A DNA stretch of 64,000 bases from Hydnum rufescens UP504 (lineage: Eukaryota > Basidiomycota > Agaricomycetes > Cantharellales > Hydnaceae). Shown piece after piece: positions 47,125 to 58,889 of this stretch (positions are counted from its first letter, which is position 1; every line of letters begins with the position of its first letter). The notes beneath the pieces were generated by a model. That model ran no database searches, was not told the DNA's origin, and worked only from the letters and a program-made list of their open reading frames with translations. The position numbers and the translations under genes were made by a program. The stretch is from the NCBI GenBank assembly GCA_014904985.1, contig MU128935.1, positions 44,018-108,017 on the forward strand, read 5' to 3'.

Positions 47125-48275
47125 TCACGTTACAGTTTTCCTCTCTTTCTCTCCTAGATTCTCGGCCTTGGCTCTGTTGAGGATCTTGAGGAATTCAGTC
47201 ACACGATGCCTCAACCGGCTGTGCATGTATGCTTTGGAGCATTTGATATGGTAATGCAAGTAATCACGGAAGAGCTGAATGCGCGATATGGTCTCTTCGG
47301 CTGTAAGTGCAGAGAAGTGACGTGGAAAGAGAACTACAGCACGGTAGCAATATCAGCAGCTCATCGACATCAACAGAGCGGCGAGGATCAGCGCACCAAA
47401 AGTCACATATCCAACATCCTCGGTGTTCTTCAGCCCAGGGAGGTGTCTGATCTCCAAGGGAGGGTCTCGATTCGAATACAGCACTTGTGGCGCGGTCTGC
47501 AGACTTGCAAGCTTGCGGGCATCGACGAATTCCTGCAAGAAGACCTTGCCGAAGATTCGATCGGTCTCCTCCTTGAATATAGTGGAGAACACCACAGTGA
47601 CGCGATCGTGCGAAGCGCGGACATAGATCGCTTCCTCGTCACGATAGTGAATCTGCATCAGTTGCCCTTGGGCGCGTGGGGAACCGTCCGTCGGCGCAGG
47701 CGTGCTCTCGAGAGCTTTCTGCTCTGCAAAGGCCCGCTCGAACGGCGCGGCGAGGGCATTTCGCTTCAGGAGAGCGACAGATTTTATAAAGGCAACCTGA
47801 TCCTCTGCATCAATTAGTTAGACTCTTGCTTAAACTGTGTATTTAGTACATATAGGGATGACGAACCTCCTTGAGGGACGTTGTTCGTATCAAAAGCTAG
47901 GGAGACATCGTATCCAGGTTCGACGGTGGGGGCCACGTACGGGCCGTACTCTCGCCCGATGACATCGAGAGCGCCGTAGCGTACGAGCTCACCCCAGCAT
48001 CGAATGCTCATAGATAACAGAATTTCGGTCTTTTTCCGATCAGGAGTGTGCAAGTGGAATCGGACACCATCATAATCTACAAATTGGATGTCGATCGTAG
48101 AGGGGCTGCAGGGTATGTTACCGTATGAGATGGTCTGGTGGTTAGAGATGTCAAGAATAGCTTACTTTGTGAACTTTTCAGTCAGAGTATTAAGGATGAT
48201 GGTGCTATGCGACTGGGGAGTGTCAGTGTCGCCGTGGGCCTAAATATGGAGTGTATATACCTCTAGTAAAATCAT
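47125..48275 (-). CDS. ARPC2: Arp2/3 complex subunit 2 (p34-Arc)
   Basis: ARPC2 is one of the two large scaffolding subunits of the Arp2/3 complex that nucleates branched actin. Exon 1 is MILLE (48275), followed by [196 protein letters not shown] and [18 protein letters not shown]. This is the complete ARPC2 layout. The exact last exon is uncertain; the first stop in frame gives GEKERKTVT. It starts 46 bp from the divergent ABHD11-like gene. Confidence 0.95.
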
Positions 48276-48321
48276 GATCGGCGGTTTCGTTCGGCTCGGA
48301 TTTTGCCGTAACCCCTCTAGT

Positions 48322-49632
48322 ATGACTTCAATTCTTAGACGTCCAAGGTTTTTGGAGCATAATCCCATCAAACCGTGGAGAAGCCCACTAAGGGCATTTA
48401 TTGCACAACGTTGGGCTTCTTCACCGTCTGGTATAGTGGAGTTGGCTTATGAAAGGGCCGAGCCACCTTCGCCCCCCCGTGGAAGACGCTAAACCCATCG
48501 TGATTCTCCATGGCTTGTTGTACGCTTCTGGGCCAGTATCCTGGGGAACGATTCGGTAGTAACGTGTACTTAGCGGCCAGAAACAGAATTGGCGCTCTTT
48601 ATCCCGAGCCATGGCTAAATCACTGGAAACGAATGTGTACGCGGTGGTACGGAGATTTTCCAGTTGACGCGTGAATGCTGTGCGCTTATAAGGGGGAACA
48701 TGGCCAGGATCTTAGAAACCATGGGACTTCGCCGCATCATCCTGATATGCGGACCACCTCCGTCGCAAGGGACGTCTTGCATTTTTTCAATACTCACGGG
48801 CTCTCTCAGGTCTCCCTAATCGGCCATTCTATGTATGCGTGCACCCTTGGTTCGTCCTTTCATGCAGTGTCGGCTGATATTATAACATGATTTCCCGTAG
48901 GGGCGGAAAAGTGGCTTCGGCCCTTGCGCTTCAACCCAATATATCCCCAGACGCATTATCGTCCCTGATTATCGTCGACGTGACCCCTGCAAAGATCCCG
49001 ATTTCAGACGACTTTGCTTACTATGTGCATGCCATGAAGGCGCTCGAGGCTGCCAACGTCCCCGACTTGAAATCGGCGTACAAGGTCCTCTCTGAACTCA
49101 ACGTCGTACGTTAGATAGTGGGTGGGGCTTTCCCACACTCCCCATTGATGGATTTGCCTACCACAGGAATTACCCATACAGCAGTTCCTGCTAACTAACT
49201 TGGCCTCCATTCCTGGTCCTCGCAGATTCCGCATTCCCCTCGATATCCTGAGTTCAGGATTACGGAAATTGGTGATTTCCCTTACGAACCTGGGGAAGTC
49301 GTGTGGAACGGCCCAACCATGGTGATTCGGGGGACGAATAGCGAGTTAGTCATATCGAATACTTGCGTGACTCTCCTTCGCAGCATCTGACTTGGGAATT
49401 TCTCGGCGAACAGCTATGTCACTGACGAGCGAGCGGCGGTCGTTCAGAAGTTTTTCCCGAATATGCAGCTCAAGTCCCTCGAAGCAGGACATTGGGTACA
49501 CTCTGAGAAGTATGTTCGTCTCGACATACGATGTTAGTATATCTCACTTTGTCTGATTAACAAAGGCCTGCGGAGTTTCTCCAGCTTGTGAAAGAGTTTC
49601 TGCAAGCACCATCAAATCCTAGGCAGTCGTAG
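48322..49632 (+). CDS. Alpha/beta hydrolase, ABHD11-like, mitochondrial
   Basis: A serine hydrolase of the ABHD11 group, probably acting on lipid or thioester substrates in mitochondria. The start MTSILRRPRFLEHNPIKP is basic and fits import. Downstream are GIVELAYERAEPP, PIVILHGL (oxyanion region), SLSRAMAKSLETNVYAVDL, RNHGTSPHHPDMRTTSVA and the nucleophile elbow LIGHSM-GG, which an intron splits after Met (48830-48899). Then SLIIVDVTPAKIPISDDF, a helical cap, TMVIRGTNSEYVTDER (acid region) and LEAGHWVHSEKPAEFLQLV with the catalytic His. It ends SNPRQS. All catalytic elements are present. An earlier ATG at 48274 would overlap the ARPC2 start and is not chosen. Confidence 0.92.
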
Positions 49633-50099
49633 ATCCGCCGCAGCAATTCCCTTGCAATAGAAAACCATACCAGGTCCACCCTAATAGAGATTTACCAAAA
49701 GAATTATACCTTGGAGGAACCTGGAAATGTTTCTTGCAAGATGATGATTCTCTCTTGACCACCTAAACAAAGAAACTGCCAGAAGCGCCGCTTCAACTTC
49801 CGGCGTGTTGATATGGTCCGTTCCTTGATCAAGTTTTGGGATCAAACCTTTTTTCAAGCTGTAAAGAAGGGATGAGGCCCTGAGTAGCAGACGTGAGACA
49901 TGGGCCCCTGCACAATAAGTGCTTGGTATTCAGGCGCAAAACAATTTCGTAAACATGAGCAAACCATCGGATCCGCTCCATCAGAAGACAATAAAAATCC
50001 AGGTTCTCGCTCCAGAGGTCGTTTCCCAAGCGCCGTCTCCACCGAGGGCGAGCGAATCAGAAGCGGTAATGAAAACGACGGCGTGCAATTGGTCCTCTA
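49633..50099. other. Convergent intergenic, no feature recognised
   Basis: Lies between two converging genes. Frames of 60-70 residues occur but without motifs. Confidence 0.5.
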
Positions 50100-51838
50100 T
50101 CACGTATAGATAGCAATTTCGCCATGCCCGTTTTTCGCCACCCACTTCGTCTCGCCTCCACGGACAGCGACCCTGATACGCGTATGTACCATCCCGCAGT
50201 CAGAGACAGGGCAAGGATAGCTCCACTGCCGGCGAACCGCTTTCTTCTTCCCTTTGCCTTTCCCCAATCGGCCACCCAGACGGCCTCCGCGTCCCCCGCC
50301 GCCCCTATTATGTCCTTTGCCTTTCCCATGCGCCGATAACGGCAGCGGCTTGTGATGAATCTGTCTCGGCACTGCCGAGATGGTCGCCATGTTCATGGTC
50401 CTGTTCACGGAGGGCAGAATATGCAGCACCCTGTTCTCGAGGTCGAAGGGTGACGTATCGCCCATAGTCTCCGTGCGTGCCGTCGTCTTCACGCGCCTTT
50501 CCTTTGCCTTTATCAGGCTTCGGTGGGGTTGTAACGGCGTTTAGGGGCACCTCGTCCATTAAGAAGCTCATCCGTTCGAGCAATGTAGGGGGCGGTGGCT
50601 GTCCGATCCGATCGAGACATCCTCCACAAATGAGGTGGCCGCATCGGAGGCCCCACACCCTATCCGCGCCCTCTTGGCTGAGCATCAATGGCTTATCACA
50701 CGAGGCGCAGACTAACGTCGGAACTGTTGGTTGTATTTCGGAGTTGCTGGACGAGGAAGTTGAAGCTTCAAGATCTATAATTTCTGGCCCGGCGTGGGGG
50801 GCTTTGCGTTTCCCAAGCCCTGTTGCTTCGGAAAGGAAGTTGGATACGGCTGCGAGGCGCGATGTCGAAAGAGAGATGGGGGTCCACGCAGAAGACGAGG
50901 CTGGGGGTGGTGGTGGCGGTTCGGTGCTAGAGATAGTATCAAAATCATATGTGAAGCCTGGACGAGGTGGTCTTCCATCATGGAGAAATTTGGGATCGAA
51001 ATCAGGAACTGGGGGGTTGTTCCTCGGGCGATCTTGAATGACAGTGACATCCATATAATCGCCCTCGGGCCCGTCGTTTCTGAAGAAATAGGCGTTGAGA
51101 ATTTGCATAATCCCTGCAGCACCAGCTTGGTTGCCAAAAAACCCCCCTCCGTCTATGTTGGGCGGATCTTCGGCAGGAGGCACCGGAATACGAAATCCAA
51201 ACCGACGACCCCCATTGGTTCCACTCGACGAGGCGAGAAGTGCACCACCAAAACGGGGCGGTCGCGGTTGTGGTTGTGGTTGTGCGGGAGGAGAGTTCAA
51301 AGACCGGCCGCGTGGAGGATGACGTGGAATAGGACCTTCGATTATGTGGACACCCATATTTCCATTGTTGGCTAGAGAATAGTTGCATGGTTGGATCTGC
51401 TGGATAACAGATGCGACCTGAACAACTCACGTTGATCAACTTGTTGAGGATTTAGAACCGCAAAGTCAGGACTCGTATCCCTGGTCCCAGGGAGTACGAG
51501 AGGGAGGGGTTGATGAATGATTCGACCACGACGGTCGACCTGCACAATCTCTTCGTCGCTCTCAACATTGATACTTTGTATTGGGCGGTGCGAAGGTCCC
51601 GCGATTGCGTTGGACCTAGTGCCTCCACCTGAGGACGAAGAATCAACCATTTGTCCTTCCTCGGATCTTTGGGAACCTAAGTATTCGATGAATTAGAGCG
51701 TGCTCGGCGGGTCTGCAAGATGGAGAACGATGGCTCCTCGTCACTGTCGAGCGTAAGATCATATATTTCAGAATGTGAGTGTGCAGATTGGGTGGATTCT
51801 GGTGCATGCTCATCGCTGTTATGCAAGTTAGTGGACAT
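50100..51838 (-). CDS. RING protein with SUMO-interaction-like motifs (candidate STUbL)
   Basis: From MSTNLHNSDEHAPEST (51838) the protein has three short motifs of the SUMO-interacting type: EIYDLTLDSDEEP, SINVESDEEIVQV and PEIIDLEAS, each hydrophobic and next to acidic or Ser residues. A Pro-rich part follows, then a RING start CASCDKPLML and LRCGHLICGGC. The last Cys pair (YPCPVSDCGMVH) comes only about 130 residues later, after a linker with KGKGKAREDD and a Gly/Lys-rich stretch. One-base frame changes near 51665-51685 and 50315 are needed to join the parts. By analogy with Slx5/Slx8 and RNF4, a SUMO-targeted ubiquitin ligase role is inferred, not shown. It ends KNGHGEIAIYT. Confidence 0.7.
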
Positions 51839-53400
51839 GAAGATAAGCGAACGACCAAGGGAGGTGTTTGGATAGAACTATATGATTTCGGATGTAGCCG
51901 AGTGGAGCTGACAATTCCGTATATGCAAAACCACCGTGGTTTCAATTTTCACCGCCGCCCTAACGTGTACTTGGAACCCCAGGTCACCAACACGAGGAGC
52001 GAAAGAGTCCATCACAGGCTGTTTTCTTTTTTAAAGACCTCCGCGCCACTTGCATTAATTGCGACGACGCTCATACCTACAAAAGACTTGCCGTAGCCAC
52101 GACTCACGAGATCACACCAACTCATGATTTTAAATCTCTGGCATTGAACTCGATTACATCACGCAACTACTGCATACATTAATGAACATTCCCACAACAC
52201 CTAAGGCCAGCACGAAGTACGTCAGTACAGGGGCCTCCGGGAGACAAGATGACAGAAGAGGTAACAGAAAGGGACCCTCAGACATCCAAGGAAGTGGCCG
52301 AAAGCCGACATCATCGCACGACCCTCTGATCAGTACACAGCGCTGAACCAGATCACCAAGGGATCACGGAACGGCCCCTTAGCTCCCGTACCCTACGATC
52401 TCTCCCGACATTGGGTTCGCGAAGAGAAGAGTAGAGCACATATGGGAGGGGGAGTATATGTACCGTCGTTGAGGGAGTTGCAAGGTGCATTCTGTGGATG
52501 ACTGCGAATGTCTTTAAATCATCATTGGGATTGAAGGGGATATGATGAAGTTCAACAGTAGCAGCGAGAACTCACCGCTAGCCGCAGATAGCCCATAGGC
52601 GCGAGAAATCTAGACAGACTAAAACTTTACGATGCACGTCAGCACAAGGTTTGAAAGAACAACCGAAAAGAAGAGGAGAATAAAGAAGTGGATCAGACGA
52701 AGGAACGCTGGCATGCGTAATCAACAAACCCTTGCCTCGCAAGGCGAAACAAGGGGGGTGCGCAGTGTCAGGCGGCGAAGCCTGACGGCGACTTTATCTC
52801 TCGTCGGCATGGTCGTGTAGGACGGGGAGAGAAGGTAATCGTCATCACATCCGAAAGGCAACGTCCAAAGGATATAAGAGAGACAAAATCCACTACTCAC
52901 AAGGTACATAGATTAAAGTGAAGCGTTAGAAGAAAAAATTTGGGGCTTTATAGGCCATCGCCGCGGAATCTGCCGGGATCGTGCCCAGTTGAGGGACGTT
53001 TGTAGGCTCGGGCTTTTGGAGGGATGTGCACAGTCCTTCCTTCCCCCTCGATCTGTTTTTCACACTGTGGGTTTCTCCCAAGGCTTGGTAGCGATGTGAA
53101 GCCTACATTATGCAGAACCTGTTTCAGAACATGCACTAGCCCTCGATCGTCCATACAGAGGGTGGGCGAACCGACGATGATTGCCAATATAGGCTTGACT
53201 CCAGGACCCAAGTATGTGCTTTCGGCTCTTGAACTTAGAGACTGGGGACTAAGCAAATGTCAAATGATTCGTACTTGGTTGATAACGCGCCTCCTAATCT
53301 CTCAAGATTTTACTTGATTTATAGTAACGTATCCACAGTCCTGCTACAGTACTAGTCTAAGGATGTATCAACAGACTCTGAGAATCCGATGAACGTTGAA
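51839..53400. other. Long intergenic stretch, short hairpin only
   Basis: About 1.5 kb without a convincing gene; frames such as + 52632-52820 and + 53024-53317 lack motifs. A short inverted repeat GTCAGGC...GCCTGAC lies near 52768-52787. It probably holds the promoter of the RING gene and the 3' flank of the carboxypeptidase. Confidence 0.5.
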
Positions 53401-55509
53401 TCATAGGGCCTCCTCGGCGAGCCATCGTTGTAGCATGGCAAGGGCGACGACAGGTTTGTCGTAGGGCACCTATCAGAAGACACCGAGTCACTACCTACGG
53501 AAGAACCACATAGTGAAGAAGCACTTGCCATGTGTCCGGCGCCAGTGACAGTGGCCCACGTCAGACCTCTGGCAGACTTGGTATTCCCCGCAACTTGGCC
53601 CTCAACGATCCACTCCCTCAGCTCGTTTTTATTAAATTCCCCGAGGCCAGTCCATTCCATAGAAGAATACAGACGATAATTCCCGACGTGGTTGCAGATC
53701 CAGTCGTACGTGCCTTGAACCCAAAGAGCATAAGAGGCACACAACCCAAGGGGTAGGACACATATATGAGAGGTGGAAACTATCTCACCAACGTAGATGA
53801 GAACTCGAAGGCCGCGTTCAAGCAGCTGAGCGACGTAATGGTGCGTACGGTGGGCAGAATCCAACCGACGTCCAAACGCTGCTCCCACAACATTGTTGCA
53901 GGAAGTGAAGTTGCCAATGCTTTGATCCACACCGAGAGTCCGTCGGACCTCCGGTTTGTCGAGGTATTCGGAAATATCTAGTATGGGAAGAAATAAGTGA
54001 TAATCCTCGGGGGTTTACTAGTCCTCCACTTGCTGACATTTGATGAGTGGGTAGCCTAGTTAACATCAATTCATCAGCTGATATTTCACGTAGCCGGTAA
54101 CGGTACATGGCCCTACATAGCGTCTCGCTAATGGGTCCATCACATGTCTAATCAGGGATTGCATATTAACAGGAATCCACGAAGTAGTCATAACTCAAAC
54201 CTTAGGATATGTCATAAGGATTCATCCCTAGGAAGGTACTTCGATTGAGATGAGAATGAATATAGTGGTGGACATGACCTATAGCTCACCACTAGAAAAG
54301 TACGGTTCGTCTAATTGGGTCGAACAGAAATCCAAAGCAGCAGAGCAGCCAATGGCATCAAAGCGATCGTTGCATTCCTCTTTGAGAGCTTGGGCGCAGC
54401 GTGGCAACTAAAACGAAAAAAGTAATGAGAGAACATGAGAACGATTGTAGAGATTAAGAAACATACCGTGGCCTTCATTGCGACACAGGTTGCAATGCTC
54501 AGGACGGGCGGCACAGACACATTTGTACATTGCATATCATAATAAGATAATTGCATTGTCGACATGTCAGTAAACCCGTTCCCTATGAGGATACTCCGGA
54601 GTGGGATTGGCTGGCGGCCCTCTGCAATAGCAACCGCATTCTGGTCAATAATTTCTGAGGCAAACACCGGAAGATAACGCCCCTGGCATCCTCCATAGGG
54701 TCAGCCGCAAAGGAATTTAGAATTAATTACTGCGCCCCGCACCCCGTAGGACTCGCCGGCCATGTGGAAAGGCCGCCCTTTGAACTGAGAAAACGTTTCA
54801 AAGAAAATAGAGACGAATGCAGCGACATCCTTTGCTGCGTCCTCCGTGGTTTCAATCGTCCTGCCAAAATCGGCGTACGAGAAGCCCACCCCCACACTAT
54901 GATGCGAAGATTAATAACCCCCGCAAGTTAATTACACTCGGGGATGACACACGGCTGATCCAGGAAGAACAAATTAGCGTTGGCATTCCAGGAATAAGGG
55001 TTCCATTTGGTGCCATTTCCACTAGGCGGGTGTAATACTGAGCATGGGCCTAGTTCCATGAACAGCCCCAAGGATGAACTGCAACCGGGTCCTTCTGACG
55101 TGTCAAGGGATATTCCTATGTATACAGCATCATGCCCACCTCCGTTTATCCACATGAGCACATCATCCTTATCGGGATCCCCACGGCTCTCGAAAAAATA
55201 GAAGAACAGATGTTTGGTCCCATAGTCCGCGTCGATATATCCAGAATAAGCTTTGACAGTTGGGTCACAGAAATCAACGGTCCGCTTGATACGCAAGGTA
55301 TGGGCGGGAAATGATGGGTGTTCAAATGATGTGAACTGATTTGTCGGTAAGGCATGTAAATGAACGTTGGAATCCGCAGCGTTACTCGCAGAAATCGGGG
55401 CCGCTAGTTTACCGAGGGGAAAATTTACGCGTTCATGGCCGAGCTGTACTTGGCTGTACCCGCCGGCAAATGAAGCCGCTGCGAAGGCAGAAACCAGCCG
55501 TCCGAACAT
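53401..55509 (-). CDS. Serine carboxypeptidase (peptidase S10)
   Basis: A secreted or vacuolar carboxypeptidase of the CPY family. The start MFGRLVSAFAAASFAGGYSQ is a signal peptide (an upstream ATG at 55527 is also in frame). Exons give SGYIDADYGTKHLFFYFFES, WINGGGPGCSSSLGLFMELG, NPYSWNANANLFFLDQP, VGFSYADFGRT, the nucleophile motif FHMAGESYGGRYLP, SILIGNGFTDMSTMQ and then, further on, YLDKP-type and VDQSIGNFTSCNNVV. The Asp region is TYDWICNHVGN with EWTGLGEFN, and the His region TVTGAGHMVPYDKP. It ends MLQRWLAEEAL. Several short introns. Ser, Asp and His of the triad are all present. Confidence 0.93.
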
Positions 55510-56273
55510 TGATAAGTTGATAACCAATCGCGTTCCCGGGATTCCCCGAGGTCGCAGTCACCAAATGAATTAATTAATGTTGCCGAAGACTCCATTCTGG
55601 AACTTTTGAAAGCTTCACGGTGTTGTCATCACATCACCATTCGCCTCAAACTTATCAATTCCCATCATTGGAGCACATTCTCTTTCATTCCAAAGAGAAA
55701 AAAAGCCCCAATGTCTCGTAGTTAGCCAGAAAAATAAGGAGTGATCCAACTCAATTTAACCGAGCCAGTCGCGGCAACATTATCGTCAATGTTTCCTAAG
55801 GATCCATCTGTGAAAATTACATTCTCTCAGGCCAGTTGATTTGGATCTTTCTTTCGGGTCATAGCCAAGTCTCATTACTGTACATTATTCAATACTGGCG
55901 TAGAATTTTGTATATGAATTGATGTAAGCATCTAGAGAGGCGTGGGATCTGCCTGATACCGCTTCGGTCTGCCTACAGGTCTACAGGTTATCAGGGACCT
56001 TGGCGGCAAGATGGGTTGCGGATTGAGATTTCCAAGTTAGGAATGATCGTATAACGACATCTCGGCACATTCCGAACACAACTCCGATCACATGGGTGTT
56101 GGCCTTGTCCAGGGTGTCAAAGAATTTTATAGAAATCCGCGGAGAGCGCCTCGATGAATCTGGAGCCAAGACCGAGCGCTATAGTGATCCGCGGAATTTA
56201 CGTTCCCAAGTTACAGCTGCCGCGCGGATGCAACTTGCGCGTCTTGCAAGAAAGTGCTCGGGACCGTAGAGGG
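55510..56273. other. Divergent promoter region, no gene recognised
   Basis: Lies between the 5' ends of the carboxypeptidase and thiamine pyrophosphokinase. A duplicated CTACAGGT lies at 55974-55988. Nothing else identified. Confidence 0.5.
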
Positions 56274-57418
56274 ATGAACTCAATGGTGTGGACCGTCCCA
56301 TTTCTATCTGACGTTGGCGGCGAGTGCAACCCCGGGCCTTGGGCGCTCGTGATTTTGAATCAGTCATTCTCCAGGGAGCTTCTGGATCGAGTATGGCCTT
56401 TTTGTAAGTTCCCGCACACTATATTTCGGTCCTACGTTCTAATGGCATAGGGCCAGGCTCCTGGAGAGCGTGTGCTGACGGAGGAGCTAACTATCTATAC
56501 GATGTAGTGGGGGAGAATTTCACGGCCACGTAAGCGCATTCTGTGATGCTGGTAACCGGCTATCCAGCATAATCGAGGACGTTTTTTTAGTTATCTTCCC
56601 GATCTGGTTAAAGGCGACTTGGACTCGATTCGTCCTGAAGTCCGCGAATTTTACGCATCAATGGTGAGTGTTTCCGGCCCGAATTTGTTTTTTTAATTCA
56701 ACGTTGGATGGAGTAGGGGGTTACCGTTGTTGAGGACACAGACCAGGATTCAACCGATTTAATGAAATGTGTGGAGAGCATATCAAAACTCGAAGAGATC
56801 AACCCTGGGGTTAATGTACGTGCAGAAATCTGCTATTCAATGCTTAACCTGACTTTATATGCATTGTGTGTTTAGTACAATGTTATTATCCTCGGCGGGC
56901 TCAGCGGGCGTTTAGATCAGACAATACATGTCCTCTCTTTTTTGCACAAGGAACGAAATCGTCGTTTATACACAATGGTGGTCACCGATGACAGCTTAGC
57001 TTGGATTCTGAATCCGGTGAGATTCTCCCTTTCTCGCCTACCCTGGGCGCCGCCGGGTCCTCACGAAGGCCGTGCTTCGGTCAGGGGAGCCACACAATTG
57101 TGTTGGACACGAAGAGGCTGGGGCCCACGTGTGGACTTTTACCAGTGGGTGTAGAGAGGGCCATACTCTCCACAAGCGGCTTGGAATGGAATCTTGGTAC
57201 GTGATTCGTATAACTTTCCTACGGCCTGTGGCCTTGGATGTGGCGTCCGTGATTCCCGGAAAATGCGCTCACGCTCCGTTCGGCAGACAACGCAGAATCG
57301 TCGTTTGAGGGGCTGATGTCGACTTCGAACCATGTCGTTCAGTGATCGTGTCTCCATTGTGACGAGTGCGCCGATCTGTTGGACCGTCGCAGTCAAGGCT
57401 ATGCGGGGCCCATTATAA
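56274..57418 (+). CDS. THI80: Thiamine pyrophosphokinase
   Basis: It transfers pyrophosphate from ATP to thiamine to make the cofactor thiamine diphosphate. Exon 1 starts MNSMVWTVPFLSDVGGEC and WALVILNQSFSRELLDRVW. Later exons give RACADGGANYLYDVV, the substrate motif LVKGDLDSIRPEVREFYAS, VVEDTDQDSTDLMKCVES, IILGGLSGRLDQTIHVLSF, RLYTMVVTDDSLAWIL, GSHTIVLDTKRLGPTCGLLP and the C-terminal domain with SSFEGLMSTSNHVV and VTSAPICWTVAVKAMRG. These are the TPK catalytic and thiamine-binding regions in order. About seven introns of 50-70 bp; length about 250 residues is normal. Confidence 0.94.
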
Positions 57419-57803
57419 AATATTATTGAATAGATCTTGAAACGTTTCTTGTAGACGGGATTTGCTAGCGCCTTGTTTGTAACTTAGATTGCTTCCGTAC
57501 ACTGAAACTCAGATTTCCCTGATTTGTTTCGCAGTCACAATTCCTCTGTGAGGTACCATCATCCCCACCCTGTTTACTCGACGCCCCCACCCCCAAAAAA
57601 CCTATAATTCTTCCAGTGTTCTTTACGTAGCCCGCCCCGTTACCCACGTTTTAACCGCCTTACTCACAGCCCAACCTGTAGGTTCCTTTCCTGCACCGCG
57701 ATCTCGAACTCTGTCCTTATCACACCACCTTCCTAGAACGCAAGAGCCATTCACGAACTCTCTATTCTTCACGAATCCCTCTTTTACGACTCGAACGATA
57801 TCC

Positions 57804-58889
57804 ATGAGACATTTCAACGCGGTTGTTCTAGGAGGTCCGTTATGCTAAACTGGAACTATCCGCATCTTCCACGCGCATAATGACCTCGTTCCCACCCACA
57901 AAAGCCGGTGGTGTCGGAAAATCCGCTTTGACAATTCGATATATGAAATCAATTTTCGTAGATAGCTACGATCCTACCATCGAAGGTAGATTCTTCTCTG
58001 TTATCACCCTCTTGCATTGTAGATTGAGTATGCTGATATTTCTCCACAGAGGCATACACCAAGCATATTGTCGTGGATGGAGAACTTTGCAGTGTCTGTT
58101 GCATTTTGTCATTGTCACTGGTGATCTTCTCATGCAGTACTTTACAGCTTGAAGTGCTCGACACAGCGGGGGTCGAGCAATTCACGGCCCTGAATGAGTA
58201 CTACATCAAAGTAAACGCGTCATATCGCCAATCGAGCATCGCTCATCCTATAAATGCAATACAGGGAGGTACGGGTTTCGTCCTCGTGTTCAGCTTGACC
58301 CAGGCGACGACAATGCGCGAGGTGGAGAATCTTCGCCAACAGATATTCCGCATCAAGGGCCTCCCAGTCCCCCCACCGGTGGACACCAACATTCGCCCGA
58401 GCACGTCTCGCACGATAAACGGTCGTGGACAACAAGATATTATGCCCCTGGACAGGTTTCATCATAATCCGACGACCAGTGAACTTTCCCACTCTATACC
58501 ACTAGTCATTGTGGGGACAAAATCGGATCTTACTGCAGAACGAGAAGTGTCTCGCGAGATGGTGACCCGGTACGTTGAGTGCACGATACCAGCTCGTCTC
58601 ACTCACTAACGGCCTTGATTTCCCAATCTCTCCCCATACAGGATGGCGACCCTCTGGGGTGTTCCGTTCTACGAGACAAGCTCGAAACGCGACGTGAACG
58701 TCGAAGCTGTTTTTAACGTAAGGCCGCACGATGGCGTGGTGGCGGTGCCATATTTTCAATGCTTAATTCTATACCCGGCAGGACATTGTCCGCCAAATGA
58801 AAGTAAAATATCCAGAGGGTTCCAGGCCTTCCCAACCTTCCCCCAAGAAGATACGGAAGCACCGCAGGCCCAAGTGCGTCATTCAGTAA
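57804..58889 (+). CDS. Ras-superfamily GTPase of the Rap/Rsr1 type
   Basis: A small GTPase related to Rap1/Rsr1 (Bud1), which in yeasts directs polarity. Exon 1 is MRHFNAVVLG. An intron with a first AG 76 bp on is followed by AGGVGKSALTIRYMKSIFVD, giving the P-loop GAGGVGKS, then SYDPTIE (effector loop). After an intron come AYTKHIVVDGELCSV, LEVLDTAGVEQFTALNEYYI, GTGFVLVFSLTQATTMREV and an insertion of about 45 residues (PPPVDTNIRPSTSR to NPTTSELSHS). Then PLVIVGTKSDLTAEREVSRE, WGVPFYETSSKRDVNVEAVF and a basic tail ending KCVIQ, a CaaX prenylation box. TKSD replaces NKxD, and Val sits in the position after DTAG. Introns keep frame. Confidence 0.93.

Noticed and set aside
47206..47817. 203-residue plus-strand frame
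   Set aside because: It is antisense to the well-supported ARPC2 exons and has no motif of its own.
50477..51375. Plus-strand frames of 186-193 residues
   Set aside because: Shadows of the GC-rich RING gene on the opposite strand.
52760..52790. Short GC-rich hairpin as a possible terminator
   Set aside because: Intrinsic terminators are bacterial; the hairpin is short and lies in an intergenic region of a eukaryotic genome.
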